From Actinacidiphila acididurans (GTDB lineage Bacteria > Actinomycetota > Actinomycetes > Streptomycetales > Streptomycetaceae), in contig NZ_JADKYB010000038.1 of the NCBI RefSeq assembly GCF_016918855.1, forward strand, positions 1-50,171: 50,171 nt of DNA, in the 5' to 3' direction. The notes beneath the pieces are model-generated. The model was not told the DNA's origin. It did not search any database and saw nothing but the letters and a program-made list of their open reading frames with translations. Positions within the stretch are counted from its first letter, which is position 1, and every line of letters starts with the position of its first letter. Positions 7,873-17,018 of this stretch are shown in pieces. The translations under genes and the position numbers were made by a program.

Positions 7873-8586
7873 ATGAGGCATGCGAGCGAACACAGCACGT
7901 CGCGTACGTCAGCGCAACGACAGCCGGGCAGTGTAGGCAGCGAGGACGCGGTGCGCGAGGCGCTGCTGTATACCCGCGGAACGGCAGGACTGGCTTCCGT
8001 GCCGTACGTGGTGCGATGGAGCGGGGAACAGGACGGCGCTGTGCCGGTGGTGGTGCGGCGGGACCGTCGGGGGATCGGGTATGGCGACGAACGAGCCTTC
8101 GACCGGGACGAGCGGGGGGTGTTGTGGTCGCGGACGCCGTCCGAGCCGGGGCGGGGCAGGCCGGAGTTCGGGAAGGTGCACAGTCTGCGGCAGCGGCTTG
8201 CCATGGCCGGACTGCGTTGCCAGGTTTGTGGCGGGCCGGCCGACCGTACGGCCGACGGAGCGCTGTGGTTGATCGATGCCCGCGACGACGAGTTGCTCTC
8301 AGAACGGGAGGAGACGTTCCACCCGCCCCTGTGCCGTCCATGCGCTCACCGATCAGTCCGTGCGTGCCCGCACTTGCGGTCAGGGGTCATCCCAGTGCGC
8401 GTCCGCGCTTTTGCGCCGAGCGGCGTCAGCGGTGTCTTGTACGCCCCAGCCGGGCTGACGGCGCAGCCGGTCGAAACCGGCACGTTCCGGTTTGGTGATC
8501 CGCGCCTGCCGTGGGTGCGGGCCCATCAGTTGCTGATGCAGCTGGCCGACTTCTTCGTTGTCGATCTCGACGACCTCGATACCTGA
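7873..8586 (+). CDS. Hypothetical protein with cysteine-rich putative zinc site
   Basis: The family is not recognised. The 237-residue protein has a central cysteine cluster, LRCQVCGGPAD and later LCRPCAHRSVRACPHL, consistent with zinc binding by two CxxC pairs. The rest is mixed, with a hydrophobic acidic C-terminus (LLMQLADFFVVDLDDLDT). ATG at 7873 has GGGAGA about 5 nt upstream; an earlier ATG would run through the TGCA operator, so the shorter form is preferred. It follows the flavoprotein gene by about 200 bp and has its own candidate operator, so it probably belongs to the regulator's regulon. Confidence 0.65.
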   Translation: MRHASEHSTSRTSAQRQPGSVGSEDAVREALLYTRGTAGLASVPYVVRWSGEQDGAVPVVVRRDRRGIGYGDERAFDRDERGVLWSRTPSEPGRGRPEFGKVHSLRQRLAMAGLRCQVCGGPADRTADGALWLIDARDDELLSEREETFHPPLCRPCAHRSVRACPHLRSGVIPVRVRAFAPSGVSGVLYAPAGLTAQPVETGTFRFGDPRLPWVRAHQLLMQLADFFVVDLDDLDT

Positions 8587-8620
8587 TCTGCCTGTCCGCC
8601 CCTTTCGTGGAGGAAGTGCC

Positions 8621-8830
8621 ATGGCTTCCGTACGGAATGTGACCGAGTCCTTCTCGCCGGAGTTGGCTTCTGGGTGCACGTGGAGGATCACTACAACCAG
8701 CGGCTCTTCAGGCTCGCCCGGCGACTTTCGACGACTTTAGTCAGAAATGCCGCGGATGGGCTCGCCATATGCGTGGCCCCGCCAAACCGCGTCCGACCAC
8801 TTAATTTCCAAGCCAGAGTGCTGATATGAC
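8621..8830 (+). pseudogene. Frameshifted gene remnant, possibly sigma-factor-like
   Basis: GGAGGA precedes an ATG at 8621 that reads MASVRNVTESFSPELA. A switch to the +1 frame near 8665 gives GFWVHVEDHYNQRLFRLARRL before the reading degenerates, with TGA near 8830. The second piece resembles the start of region 2 of ECF-type sigma factors (helix with HY..LFRLARRL), but the resemblance is weak and no other region follows. I take it as decayed coding sequence of uncertain origin. Confidence 0.3.
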
Positions 8831-8866
8831 GCCTCCTGTGCAACCATGCGAGCCCTGACAGAAGCC

Positions 8867-8894
8867 TTGACTTTTGCTCATAGCAAGCTAAACA
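8867..8894 (+). promoter_or_regulatory. Candidate promoter and operator of the GH3 gene
   Basis: TTGACT at 8867-8872 and TAAACA at 8889-8894 are spaced by 16 nt. Between them lies a perfect inverted repeat, TTGCT at 8874-8878 and AGCAA at 8882-8886 around CAT, which could bind a sugar-responsive repressor. A similar -35/-10 arrangement precedes the GH54 gene (32880-32908). Confidence 0.45.
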
Positions 8895-9064
8895 GTGGAT
8901 GAGTCAAGTTCTCATCGGTTCGGTGGGCGGCCGCGTGTGCGGTGCTTCGCGCGCGAGAGGAGACAACGTTGTCGGCCTGGGCGGGCCGGCAGGCCCCCTC
9001 ACCGGTGCCGGCGTACTCCCCATGAACCTGTGCCCCAGCGGCGCGTGACGTGAAGGAGACAACT

Positions 9065-12000
9065 ATGCGCTCCCGAAGACTGAGAACATCGGCCGGACGA
9101 ATGGTGGCCGCCGCGATAGCGGCGACCGTGGTGGCCGGGGTGCCGGCCATCGCGCAGGCGCAGGCGAGCCCCCAGGACGCGGCGCAGTCGACGCAGCCGA
9201 TCTACCTGAACACGCACTACACGTTCGAGCAGCGGGCGGCCGATCTGGTGTCGCGGATGACGTTGCCGGAGAAGGTGGGGCAGCTTCAGACCAACGACGC
9301 GCCGGCCATCCCGCGCCTTGGGGTCCAGCGCTACACGTACTGGAGCGAGGGCCAGCACGGCATCAACCGGCTCGGTGCCGACACCGCGGCCGGCGGCCAG
9401 GGTGAGCTCGACGTGACGGCGACCAGCTTCCCGGTGAACTTCGCGTCCACCATGTCCTGGGACCCGGAGCTGACGTACCAGGAGACCACGGCGATCTCGG
9501 ACGAGGCGCGCGGCTTCCTGGACAAGTCGCTGTGGGGGACCGGGCAGAACAACCTCGGCCCGTCCGCGTCGGACTACGGCGACCTCACCTTCTGGGCGCC
9601 GACCGTCAACATGGACCGCGACCCGCGCTGGGGGCGGACCAACGAGTCGTTCGGCGAGGACACCTACCTGGCGTCCACCATGGCCGGCGCGTTCGTCGAC
9701 GGCTACCAGGGCGAGACGATCACCGGCAAGCCGCAGACCCCGTACCTGAAGGTCGCGGCCACCGCCAAGCACTACGCGCTGAACAACGACGAGAACAGCC
9801 GGCACACCCAGAGCGCGAACACCACCGACGCGAACATCCGGGACTACTACACCAAGCAGTTCGCCGGCCTGGTGCAGAAGGCGCACGTGTCCGGCGTGAT
9901 GACGTCCTACAACGCGGTGAACGGCACGCCCGCGCCCGCCGACACGTACACCGTGAACGAACTGCTCCAGGCGACGTACGGCTTCGGCGGTTACACCACC
10001 TCGGACTGCGGCGCGGTCGGCGACGTCTACTCCTCCGGCGCCCACAACTGGGCACCCCCGGGGTGGACCACCAACGGCACGACGTGGACGAACACCACCA
10101 CCGGCAAGCAGGTCTCCGCGGCGGCGGGCGGCCAGGCGTACGCGCTGCGCGCCGGCACCCAGCTGAACTGCGCGGGCGGCGAGTTGACCACGCAGAACAT
10201 CGACGCGGCGATCTCGCTGGGCCTGTTGACGCCCGGGGTGATCGACAGCGCGCTGACGAAGCTGTTCACGGTACGTATGCAGACCGGGGAGTTCGACCCC
10301 GCGAGCAAGGTCGCCTACACCAAGATCACGAAGGACCAGATCGAGTCGCCCGCACACCAGGCGCTGGCCGAGAAGGTCGCGGCGCAGGACCTGGTGCTGC
10401 TGCAGAACAACAACGTCGCGGGCACCTCGTCCCCGCTGCTGCCGGCCGACCCCGCCAAGCTGAACAACATCGTCGTCGTCGGCAACCTGGCGAACACGAC
10501 GACGCTCGGCGGCTACTCCGGCCGGCCGACCCTCGAGGTCGACGCCGTGCAGGGGATCACCGCGGCGGTCAAGGCGGCGAACCCGTCGGCGACCGTCACC
10601 TTCGACGCCTGCGGCACCTCGACCACCGCCAAGACGCCCGCGGCGTGCTCCGACGCGACGCAGACCGCGATGAAGGCCGCCGACCTGGTGATCGTGGTCG
10701 TCGGCTCGGATCTCGGCGTGGCCGACGAGGGCACGGACCGCTCGACGCTGGCCCTGCCCGGCAACTACGACTCGCTGATCAGCCAGGTCGCCGCCGCCGG
10801 CAACCCCCGTACGGCGATGGTCATGCAGGCCGACGGCCCGTACGACATCCAGGCCGCGCAGCAGGACTTCCCGGCGATCGTGTTCAGCGGCTACAACGGC
10901 GAGAGCCAGGGCACCGCGCTGGCCCAGGTGCTCTTCGGCGAGCAGAACCCCTCCGGGCACCTGGACTTCACCTGGTTCGCCGACGACTCGCAGCTCCCGT
11001 CGATGGACTCCTACGGGCTCACCCCGTCCCAGACCGGCGGACTCGGCCGCACCTACATGTACTTCACCGGCAAGCCGACCTACCCGTTCGGCTACGGCCT
11101 GTCGTACTCCCGGTTCGCGTACTCCCACGTGAAGGTCGGACCCGGTGCCGTGTCCGCCGACGGCACGGTGAAGGTCGGCTTCGACGTCACCAACACCGGT
11201 ACGGTCGCGGGCTCGACGGTCGCCCAGCTCTACGCGGCGCCGCAGTTCACCGTGCCCGGCGCCGAGTTGCCGAAGGAGCAGCTGGCGGGCTTCAAGAAGA
11301 CGGCGGTGCTCGCGCCGGGGCAGACCCAGCACGTCAACCTGTCCGTCAAGGCCGCCGACCTCAGCCAGTGGGACGAGAGCGCCCTGAAGCAGGTCGTCCG
11401 CCCCGGTGCCTACGAGTTCCGCGTCGGACCCGACTCCGCCACCGTGGCCGGCTCCGGCACGGTGCGGGTGCACGGCGCCATCACGCCGCGGGTGCAGACG
11501 GTCACCGTCCAGCCGGACCAGGTGGTCTTCAAGCCCGGCGAGACGCTGAACCTCACCGACACCAACCCGTGGATCGCGCCGGACACGAATTCCGCGCTCG
11601 AGCAGAATCACGCGGCCGCGGACCACATCGTCGAAGCGGCCGACAACGACCAGTCGTTCGCCGACCTGTCCCACGCCCATGTCACCTACCGCACCAGTGA
11701 CCCGCGGGTCGCCACGGTCAGCGGCACCGGCGTGGTCACCATGCGGGCCCCCGGCGCCGCGTCGGTCGACGTGACGGTCAACGGCGTGACCGGCACCGCT
11801 CCGATCGTGGTGCAGAACCCGTTCAGCCTGCAGGCGGCGGGCGTCGTGCAGCCGAACAGCACGATCACCGCGACCGCGACGTACGCCAACACCAGTGCGC
11901 ACGCCGTCCACAACCTGTCGATGAACCTGACCGTGCCGAGCGGCTGGACGGCGACGGCGACCTCACCGGTCACGGTGTCCGACGTCGCTCCCGGCCGGCA

Positions 12001-13096
12001 GGTGACGGCCACGTGGAGCGTCACGATTCCCGCCGGCACGAAGCCGGGCACCAAGGCGGAGCTGGACGCGACGGTGGCGTTCACCGGCGCGGCCGGCGTC
12101 TACACCGAGGCGGCGGTCAGCTCGATCTCGGTGACCTCGGGTGCCACGCCCGTACAGGTCACCCCGGTGGTGACCGGGATGAGCCCGCCGGCCGGTTCGC
12201 TGAAGGTGGTCCTGAACAACCCGTCGGACACCCCGACGACAGTGACGGCGGTCAACTGGAAGCTCGGCAGCGCAACGGGCACGCAGCCGGTCAGCGCCAC
12301 CATCGCGCCCCAGACGTCCACCACCGTGGACGTACCGATGACGGACATCAGCTTCGCCAAGCCCTACTCCTTCACGGTGACCAGCGCCATCGCCGGTGAC
12401 CTGACCTCCGAATCCTTCTCCGGCCACGTCACCTTCCTGCCCGTGGTCAACAAGAGCCTCGGCACGTCGTGGACGCTTTCCCAGGTCCAGGACGGCCCCG
12501 CGGTGGACCTGGCCACGACCGCCGACGGCACCTGGGAGACGCTGGACTCCTCCCAGCCCTACGGCGGCGCGTCCGACCTGTCGGGCAAGGTGTGGCTCAA
12601 CTGGGATGCTTCGAACCTCTACATCACGGCCGACCTGACCGACGACGTCTTCTCCGAGCCCGCCACCGGGGCCGACATCTGGCAGGGCGACTGCTTGCAG
12701 TTCGCTGCCACGTCGGGCGTCCCCGGCGCGTCGGCCACGGAAAGCACCGCCTCGGTCAACGGCCACTACGAGTACGGAGCCGCCCTCACCTCGGCCGGCG
12801 CCCAGTTGTACCGCTGGATCGCCCCGTCCGAGGGCAGCGGCCAGGTCACGAACGCGACCGTCCACGTGACCAGGGACGAGACGACCCACACCACCCTGTA
12901 CGAGATGGCCCTGCCGTGGAGCGACCTCACCTCGGTCCAGCCCGTGGCGAACAACGTGTTCTCCTTCGCCCTCGACGACAACGACAAGGACAACGGAGTC
13001 CGCAAGGGCTACACCCAGTGGGGCGACGGCATCGGCACCAGCAAGGACGTGGCCGGCTTCAACATGGCCCAGCTGATGCCGGCCGGCGCATCCTGA
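9065..13096 (+). CDS. Secreted multidomain GH3 beta-xylosidase/beta-glucosidase
   Basis: The 1343-residue secreted enzyme hydrolyses terminal beta-xylosyl or glucosyl units. A signal peptide (basic start, then VAAAIAATVVAGVPAIAQAQA) covers about residues 1-36. The GH3 N-terminal barrel carries the KHYALNNDE motif and the nucleophile D314 in TTSDCGAVGDVY. The GH3 C-terminal domain (about 450-675) has VVVGSDLGVADEGTDRS and ends YPFGYGLSYS. FnIII-like (700-790), Big2-like (870-910), NEW3-like (925-1010) and a C-terminal CBM9-like region (1130-1343) follow. SDCGA and the general layout favour xylosidase, but specificity is not proven. ATG at 9065 is chosen for AAGGAG 6 nt upstream. Confidence 0.9.
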   Translation: MRSRRLRTSAGRMVAAAIAATVVAGVPAIAQAQASPQDAAQSTQPIYLNTHYTFEQRAADLVSRMTLPEKVGQLQTNDAPAIPRLGVQRYTYWSEGQHGINRLGADTAAGGQGELDVTATSFPVNFASTMSWDPELTYQETTAISDEARGFLDKSLWGTGQNNLGPSASDYGDLTFWAPTVNMDRDPRWGRTNESFGEDTYLASTMAGAFVDGYQGETITGKPQTPYLKVAATAKHYALNNDENSRHTQSANTTDANIRDYYTKQFAGLVQKAHVSGVMTSYNAVNGTPAPADTYTVNELLQATYGFGGYTTSDCGAVGDVYSSGAHNWAPPGWTTNGTTWTNTTTGKQVSAAAGGQAYALRAGTQLNCAGGELTTQNIDAAISLGLLTPGVIDSALTKLFTVRMQTGEFDPASKVAYTKITKDQIESPAHQALAEKVAAQDLVLLQNNNVAGTSSPLLPADPAKLNNIVVVGNLANTTTLGGYSGRPTLEVDAVQGITAAVKAANPSATVTFDACGTSTTAKTPAACSDATQTAMKAADLVIVVVGSDLGVADEGTDRSTLALPGNYDSLISQVAAAGNPRTAMVMQADGPYDIQAAQQDFPAIVFSGYNGESQGTALAQVLFGEQNPSGHLDFTWFADDSQLPSMDSYGLTPSQTGGLGRTYMYFTGKPTYPFGYGLSYSRFAYSHVKVGPGAVSADGTVKVGFDVTNTGTVAGSTVAQLYAAPQFTVPGAELPKEQLAGFKKTAVLAPGQTQHVNLSVKAADLSQWDESALKQVVRPGAYEFRVGPDSATVAGSGTVRVHGAITPRVQTVTVQPDQVVFKPGETLNLTDTNPWIAPDTNSALEQNHAAADHIVEAADNDQSFADLSHAHVTYRTSDPRVATVSGTGVVTMRAPGAASVDVTVNGVTGTAPIVVQNPFSLQAAGVVQPNSTITATATYANTSAHAVHNLSMNLTVPSGWTATATSPVTVSDVAPGRQVTATWSVTIPAGTKPGTKAELDATVAFTGAAGVYTEAAVSSISVTSGATPVQVTPVVTGMSPPAGSLKVVLNNPSDTPTTVTAVNWKLGSATGTQPVSATIAPQTSTTVDVPMTDISFAKPYSFTVTSAIAGDLTSESFSGHVTFLPVVNKSLGTSWTLSQVQDGPAVDLATTADGTWETLDSSQPYGGASDLSGKVWLNWDASNLYITADLTDDVFSEPATGADIWQGDCLQFAATSGVPGASATESTASVNGHYEYGAALTSAGAQLYRWIAPSEGSGQVTNATVHVTRDETTHTTLYEMALPWSDLTSVQPVANNVFSFALDDNDKDNGVRKGYTQWGDGIGTSKDVAGFNMAQLMPAGAS

Positions 13097-13177
13097 CCCC
13101 TTCGTCGTAGCCCGAGATCCGTACGATCACCTCGTGCCGGGGCGCGGATACGCCCCGACGCGCGACGCGACACGGCC

Positions 13178-13222
13178 GCCCGGCCCGCACGCGGAGCCCT
13201 TCGCTCCCCGCGCGGGCCGGGC
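13178..13222. terminator. Hairpin after GH3, before convergent gene
   Basis: GCCCGGCCCGC at 13178-13188 pairs perfectly with 13212-13222 (11-bp stem, 23-nt loop). It sits between the convergent GH3 and SMI1/KNR4 genes, so it is a likely bidirectional terminator. Confidence 0.65.
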
Positions 13223-13241
13223 GTCTTGCCGGACTGCGTTG

Positions 13242-13976
13242 TCAGAGCCATCCGTTACGGTGCCGGCACCGATACGGTGTCCCGGGTGCGGTGCTGGCCT
13301 GGGCCTGTCGGGTGGCGTGGGTCAGCCATTCCATGTACCAGGTGGTGAAGGTCAGGGGCTTTGCCGGCGCGTCGGCGGGGTGCAGTGGGGCGAGGTCGAC
13401 GTCGTCGCAGCGGGCGTCGGCCCAGATGTGGCCGCGTTCCGGGCCGCTGACGACGAGCCATCGGCGCTCGGCGCATCCGATGTGGCACAGGCAAATGGCC
13501 CCGACGGTACGGTCGTTGGACCACATCACCTCGGCCCAACGTGTGTCCCAGACCTCGTACGCCGAGTCGTAGTCGTTCACGTCCTCGAAGTCGTCCTCCG
13601 CCGGGCGCTCCGCCGCCAGCTCCGGGATGCGATCGGCGTGGGGCGATTTGACGGGGAAGGGCTCGGCGAGGCGGTCGAGGTCTGTCATGTAGCCGCCGTC
13701 GCCTTCCCACCGCCAGTCACCGCCCTCGGTACGGCGTATGGGGAAGATGCCGTAGGCCGGGCCGGCACCCCCGGCGCCCACCTCCAGGAGGAAGGCCCGG
13801 TAGTCGTCCGGCAGCCGGATGCCCAGGCGGCTCTCCAGATCCGACAGTTCGCCGATCGACAGCGGTTCGGCCAGGGCGAAGCCGTGCCCGAAGTATCCGA
13901 AGACCTTGCCCGCGCCGGGCAGCGAGGCAAGCCCCTGCACCTTTTCGCGTACGCCTGCCCATGAGCCCGAAGTCAT
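13242..13976 (-). CDS. SMI1/KNR4-family protein
   Basis: The 244-residue protein has the SMI1/KNR4 fold signature near the N-terminus: SIGELSDLESRLGIRLPDDYRAFLLEVGAGG, followed by YGIFPI. Bacterial members are often immunity proteins against contact-dependent or polymorphic toxins, though many are orphans. No toxin gene is adjacent here. ATG at 13976 is preferred; a GTG at 13982 would add two residues. The C-terminal half (DRTVGAICLCHIGCAERRWLVV) fits the same family. The specific role is unknown. Confidence 0.75.
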   Translation of the reverse strand: MTSGSWAGVREKVQGLASLPGAGKVFGYFGHGFALAEPLSIGELSDLESRLGIRLPDDYRAFLLEVGAGGAGPAYGIFPIRRTEGGDWRWEGDGGYMTDLDRLAEPFPVKSPHADRIPELAAERPAEDDFEDVNDYDSAYEVWDTRWAEVMWSNDRTVGAICLCHIGCAERRWLVVSGPERGHIWADARCDDVDLAPLHPADAPAKPLTFTTWYMEWLTHATRQAQASTAPGTPYRCRHRNGWL

Positions 13977-14252
13977 GCGCACACGTTAGGGGACCCTGCC
14001 GACAAGGCCACAGCGCCGGGGGCCGGGACCTTCAGGGCAGCCGACACCGCCGACAACCCGGACAAACCTTCTGCCAGTCATATCACCGTATCGGGTGAAT
14101 GAGATCGGCTTCGTAGGGCCAGGCGGATGAACCGGCTGTTACTGTTCCACTGGATCTGGGCGGGTTACTTCGTATTTGCACCACTTTATTCCACTGCTTC
14201 AGTGACGCGCACTCCTGCCGCCCACCGTGCTACAGAAAGGAGAGCTCGCCCG

Positions 14253-15665
14253 ATGACAACCGATGTCGAGCCGGAAGCCGCACCGGATGCACCCACGCGG
14301 TCCAGCCTGGACACGGCGGCCGCTCGTAATCTCGCCACCACGACCAAGTCCGCACCGCAGATGCAGGCGATCACCTCGCGCTGGCTGCTGCGGGTTCTTC
14401 CCTGGGTGGAAACCAAGGGCGGTACGTACCGGGTGAACCGTCGGCTGACCCACATCGTCGGCGACGGGCGGGTGGAGTTCGTTCAGGACGGCTCCGATGT
14501 CCGGGTGATTCCCGCCGAGCTCGGCGAACTCGCCTTCTTACGTGGCTACTCGGACGGGGAGGTGCTCACCCAACTCGCCGGGCGGTGCGTCCAGCGCGAC
14601 TTCCGCGTCGGCGAAGTGCTGGTCGAACGGGGCACGCCCGCCGAACAGCTGCACCTGATCGCCCACGGCCGGATCAGGCGGACATCCGTCGGCCAGTACG
14701 ACGACGAAGTCACCGTCGACGTCCTCACCGACGGCGACCGGTTCGGAGACGACGCCCTGCTGGACGCGGACGCCGGGTGGGACAGCACGGCCGTCGCGGA
14801 GACGGCCGGCACCCTTCTCACCCTGTCCCGCGCCGATTTCGCCGCCGTCCTGGCGGCGGCGCCGAGCCTCCAGGCCCACCTCCAGGAGTTCGGCTCACGT
14901 CCCGGCCGGCCGCAGAACGGGCACGGCGAGGCGGAGATCGCGCTGTCGGCGGGTCACACCGGCGAGCCCGCACTGCCCAGCACCTTCGTCGACTACGACC
15001 CGAAGCCCCGGGAGTACGAACTCTCCGTCGCGCAGACGATCCTGCGGGTCCACACGAGGGTCGCCGACCTCTACAACGGGCCGATGAACCAGCTCGAGGA
15101 GCAGCTCAAGCTCACGATCCAGGCGTTGCGCGAGCGGCAGGAGTACGAGCTGGTCAACAACCGGGAGTTCGGTCTGCTGCACAACGCGGACTTCAAGCAG
15201 CGCGTCCAGACCCACTCCGGCCCGCCCACCCCGGACGACCTGGACGAATTGCTCTCCCGGCGCCGTGACTCCCGGGTCTTCCTCGCCCACCCCAGGGCGA
15301 TCGCGGCGATCGGGCGCGAGTTCAACGCCCGCGGGATCTATCCGAACCACGTCGACCTCGGCGGGCAGCAGGTCCCGGCCTGGCGCGGGGTGCCGATTCT
15401 GCCGTGCAACAAGATCCCGGTCACCAAGGAGAACACCAGCTCGATCCTCGTCATGCGCACCGGTGAGGACAACCAGGGCGTGGTCGGCCTGCACCAGACG
15501 GGTCTGCCCGAGGAGTACGAACCGGGCCTGTCCGTGCGGTTCATGGGCATCGACGAGAAGGCGGTCACGTCCTACCTCGTCAGCACGTACTACTCCGCCG
15601 CCGTCCTCGTACCGGACGCGCTCGGTGTCCTGGAGAACGTGCAGGTCGCCCGCAGGCCCGACTAG
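14253..15665 (+). CDS. Family 2B encapsulin shell protein with cyclic-nucleotide-binding domain (EshA-like)
   Basis: The 470-residue protein forms icosahedral HK97-fold compartments. Its N-terminal arm (TAAARNLATTTKSAPQM) and shell segments enclose an inserted cyclic-nucleotide-binding domain at about residues 105-215 (RDFRVGEVLVERGTPAEQLHLI, GDRFGDDALLDAD, AGTLLTLSRADFAAVL). The shell fold resumes at FVDYDPKPREYELS and ends in SYLVSTYYSAAVLVPDALG. This is the family 2B/EshA arrangement, known to package 2-methylisoborneol synthase, whose gene follows 45 bp later. ATG at 14253 has AAAGGAG about 10 nt upstream; an in-frame ATG at 14127 would add an unlikely hydrophobic extension. It is first in a three-gene operon. 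Confidence 0.92.
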   Translation: MTTDVEPEAAPDAPTRSSLDTAAARNLATTTKSAPQMQAITSRWLLRVLPWVETKGGTYRVNRRLTHIVGDGRVEFVQDGSDVRVIPAELGELAFLRGYSDGEVLTQLAGRCVQRDFRVGEVLVERGTPAEQLHLIAHGRIRRTSVGQYDDEVTVDVLTDGDRFGDDALLDADAGWDSTAVAETAGTLLTLSRADFAAVLAAAPSLQAHLQEFGSRPGRPQNGHGEAEIALSAGHTGEPALPSTFVDYDPKPREYELSVAQTILRVHTRVADLYNGPMNQLEEQLKLTIQALRERQEYELVNNREFGLLHNADFKQRVQTHSGPPTPDDLDELLSRRRDSRVFLAHPRAIAAIGREFNARGIYPNHVDLGGQQVPAWRGVPILPCNKIPVTKENTSSILVMRTGEDNQGVVGLHQTGLPEEYEPGLSVRFMGIDEKAVTSYLVSTYYSAAVLVPDALGVLENVQVARRPD

Positions 15666-15710
15666 CGGGGCCCGCGCCGGAGGGTCACCCACCTCACCAA
15701 GGAGTCACGT

Positions 15711-16940
15711 ATGCGCGCCCCTGACATTCCCCCGCCGCGGACGGGTCCGCCCACAGCGGCTTTCCCGGCGCCGGCCACGAGTTCCACGAGCTCCACGAAC
15801 TCCGGCGTGGAGCGGATCCTGCGCGGCCCGAGCGGCCTGGGCACGGCGGCCCTGCATCTCGTACGCAACGAAAACCAGCCGACATCGCCGGCACCCCGGA
15901 CCTCGCCGGACGACCTGCCCGAGTTGCCGGAGTCCTGGGACCCGTCGGCGGCCCCCGCGGAAGGCACCCCGGTCCCGGGCCTGTACTACCACCCCGTGCC
16001 CGAGCCCGACCCGGCACGCGTGGAGGAGGTCGGCCGCAGGATCAAGGCATGGGCGCTGGACGAGGTCGACCTGTATCCCGAGGACCTGGAGGACCAGTTC
16101 GACGGCTTTTCCGTGGGGCGCTACATGGTCGCCTGCCATCCGGACGCCCCCACCGTCGAGCACCTCATGATCGCCACCCGCCTGATGGTCGCCGAGAACG
16201 CGGTGGACGACTACTACTGCGAGGACCTCGGCGGCTCGCCCATCGGTCTCGGCGAACGCCTGCTGCTCGCGCACACCGCCCTCGACCCCCTGTACACGAC
16301 GAGCGAATACGTACCCCCGTGGACGCGATCGCTCGAGTCGGACGCGCCCCGACGCGGCTACCGCTCCGCCATGGAGTACTTCGTGCGCGCCGCCAGCCCG
16401 TCCCAGGCCGATCGGCTCCGGCACAACATGGCCCGTCTGCACATGGGATACCTCGCCGAGGGAGCGTGGGCACAGGAAGGCGTCGTGCCCGAGGTATGGG
16501 AGTACCTGGCGATGCGCCAGTTCAACAACTTCCGTCCCTGCCCGACCATCACCGACACCGTCGGCGGTTACGAACTGCCGTCCGAGCTGCACGCCCTGCC
16601 CGCCATGCAGCGGGTCATCGCGCTCGCGGGCAATGCCAGCACGATCGTGAACGACCTGTACTCGTACACCAAGGAACTCGCTTCCCCCGGCCTGCACCTG
16701 AACCTGCCCGTGGTGATCGCCGAACGCGAGGGCATGTCCGTCCGCGAGGCGTACCTGAAGGCGATCGAGGTCCACAACGAGCTCATGCGCGACTTCGAGG
16801 CCGAGGCGGCGGCCCTGGCCGCGGTCTGCCCCGTCCCGAGCGTGCAGCGCTTCCTGCGGGGCGTCGCGGCGTGGGTCGACGGCAATCACTACTGGCACCG
16901 GACCAACACGTATCGCTACAGCCTGCCCGACTTCTGGTGA
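15711..16940 (+). CDS. 2-methylisoborneol synthase
   Basis: The 409-residue class I terpene cyclase converts 2-methylgeranyl diphosphate to the earthy odorant 2-methylisoborneol. The metal-binding motif DDYYCED is at about residues 166-172 and the NSE-type motif NDLYSYTKE at about 313. The first 110 residues are proline/serine-rich and disordered (IPPPRTGPPTAAFPAPATSS), as in family members, where this extension directs the enzyme into the encapsulin made by the upstream gene. AAGGAG precedes ATG 15711. The methyltransferase making its substrate follows. Confidence 0.94.
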   Translation: MRAPDIPPPRTGPPTAAFPAPATSSTSSTNSGVERILRGPSGLGTAALHLVRNENQPTSPAPRTSPDDLPELPESWDPSAAPAEGTPVPGLYYHPVPEPDPARVEEVGRRIKAWALDEVDLYPEDLEDQFDGFSVGRYMVACHPDAPTVEHLMIATRLMVAENAVDDYYCEDLGGSPIGLGERLLLAHTALDPLYTTSEYVPPWTRSLESDAPRRGYRSAMEYFVRAASPSQADRLRHNMARLHMGYLAEGAWAQEGVVPEVWEYLAMRQFNNFRPCPTITDTVGGYELPSELHALPAMQRVIALAGNASTIVNDLYSYTKELASPGLHLNLPVVIAEREGMSVREAYLKAIEVHNELMRDFEAEAAALAAVCPVPSVQRFLRGVAAWVDGNHYWHRTNTYRYSLPDFW

Positions 16941-16952
16941 CCCGACTTTCCA

Positions 16953-16997
16953 CAGCCCGACGTCCGGCAGCCCGGCGTCCGGCACCCCCGACTTCCG
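16953..16997 (+). repeat. 15-bp tandem repeat in the 2-MIB operon
   Basis: CAGCCCGACGTCCGG at 16953-16967 is followed by CAGCCCGGCGTCCGG at 16968-16982 and a degenerate third copy ending at 16997. The block fills the 78-bp spacer between the synthase and methyltransferase genes, just before the latter's ribosome site. Confidence 0.6.
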
Positions 16998-17018
16998 TAA
17001 AAAGGAGTGAAGTTATTC

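Larger units (their letters stand above)
8587..9064. other. Gap holding a gene remnant and a promoter
   Basis: This 478-bp stretch contains the frameshifted remnant (8621-8830) and the candidate GH3 promoter (8867-8894). About 170 bp of leader follow before the GH3 start codon. I see no other intact gene. Confidence 0.6.

Noticed and set aside
8999..11911. Very long minus-strand open frame (970 codons) opposite the GH3 gene
   Set aside because: Its translation is Arg/Gly/Val/His-rich low-complexity typical of antisense GC-rich DNA, with no domain, while the plus strand encodes a complete GH3 enzyme.
14127..14252. N-terminal extension of the encapsulin (starting MNRLLLFHWIW)
   Set aside because: A hydrophobic leader does not fit a cytoplasmic shell protein, and a good ribosome site precedes ATG 14253.
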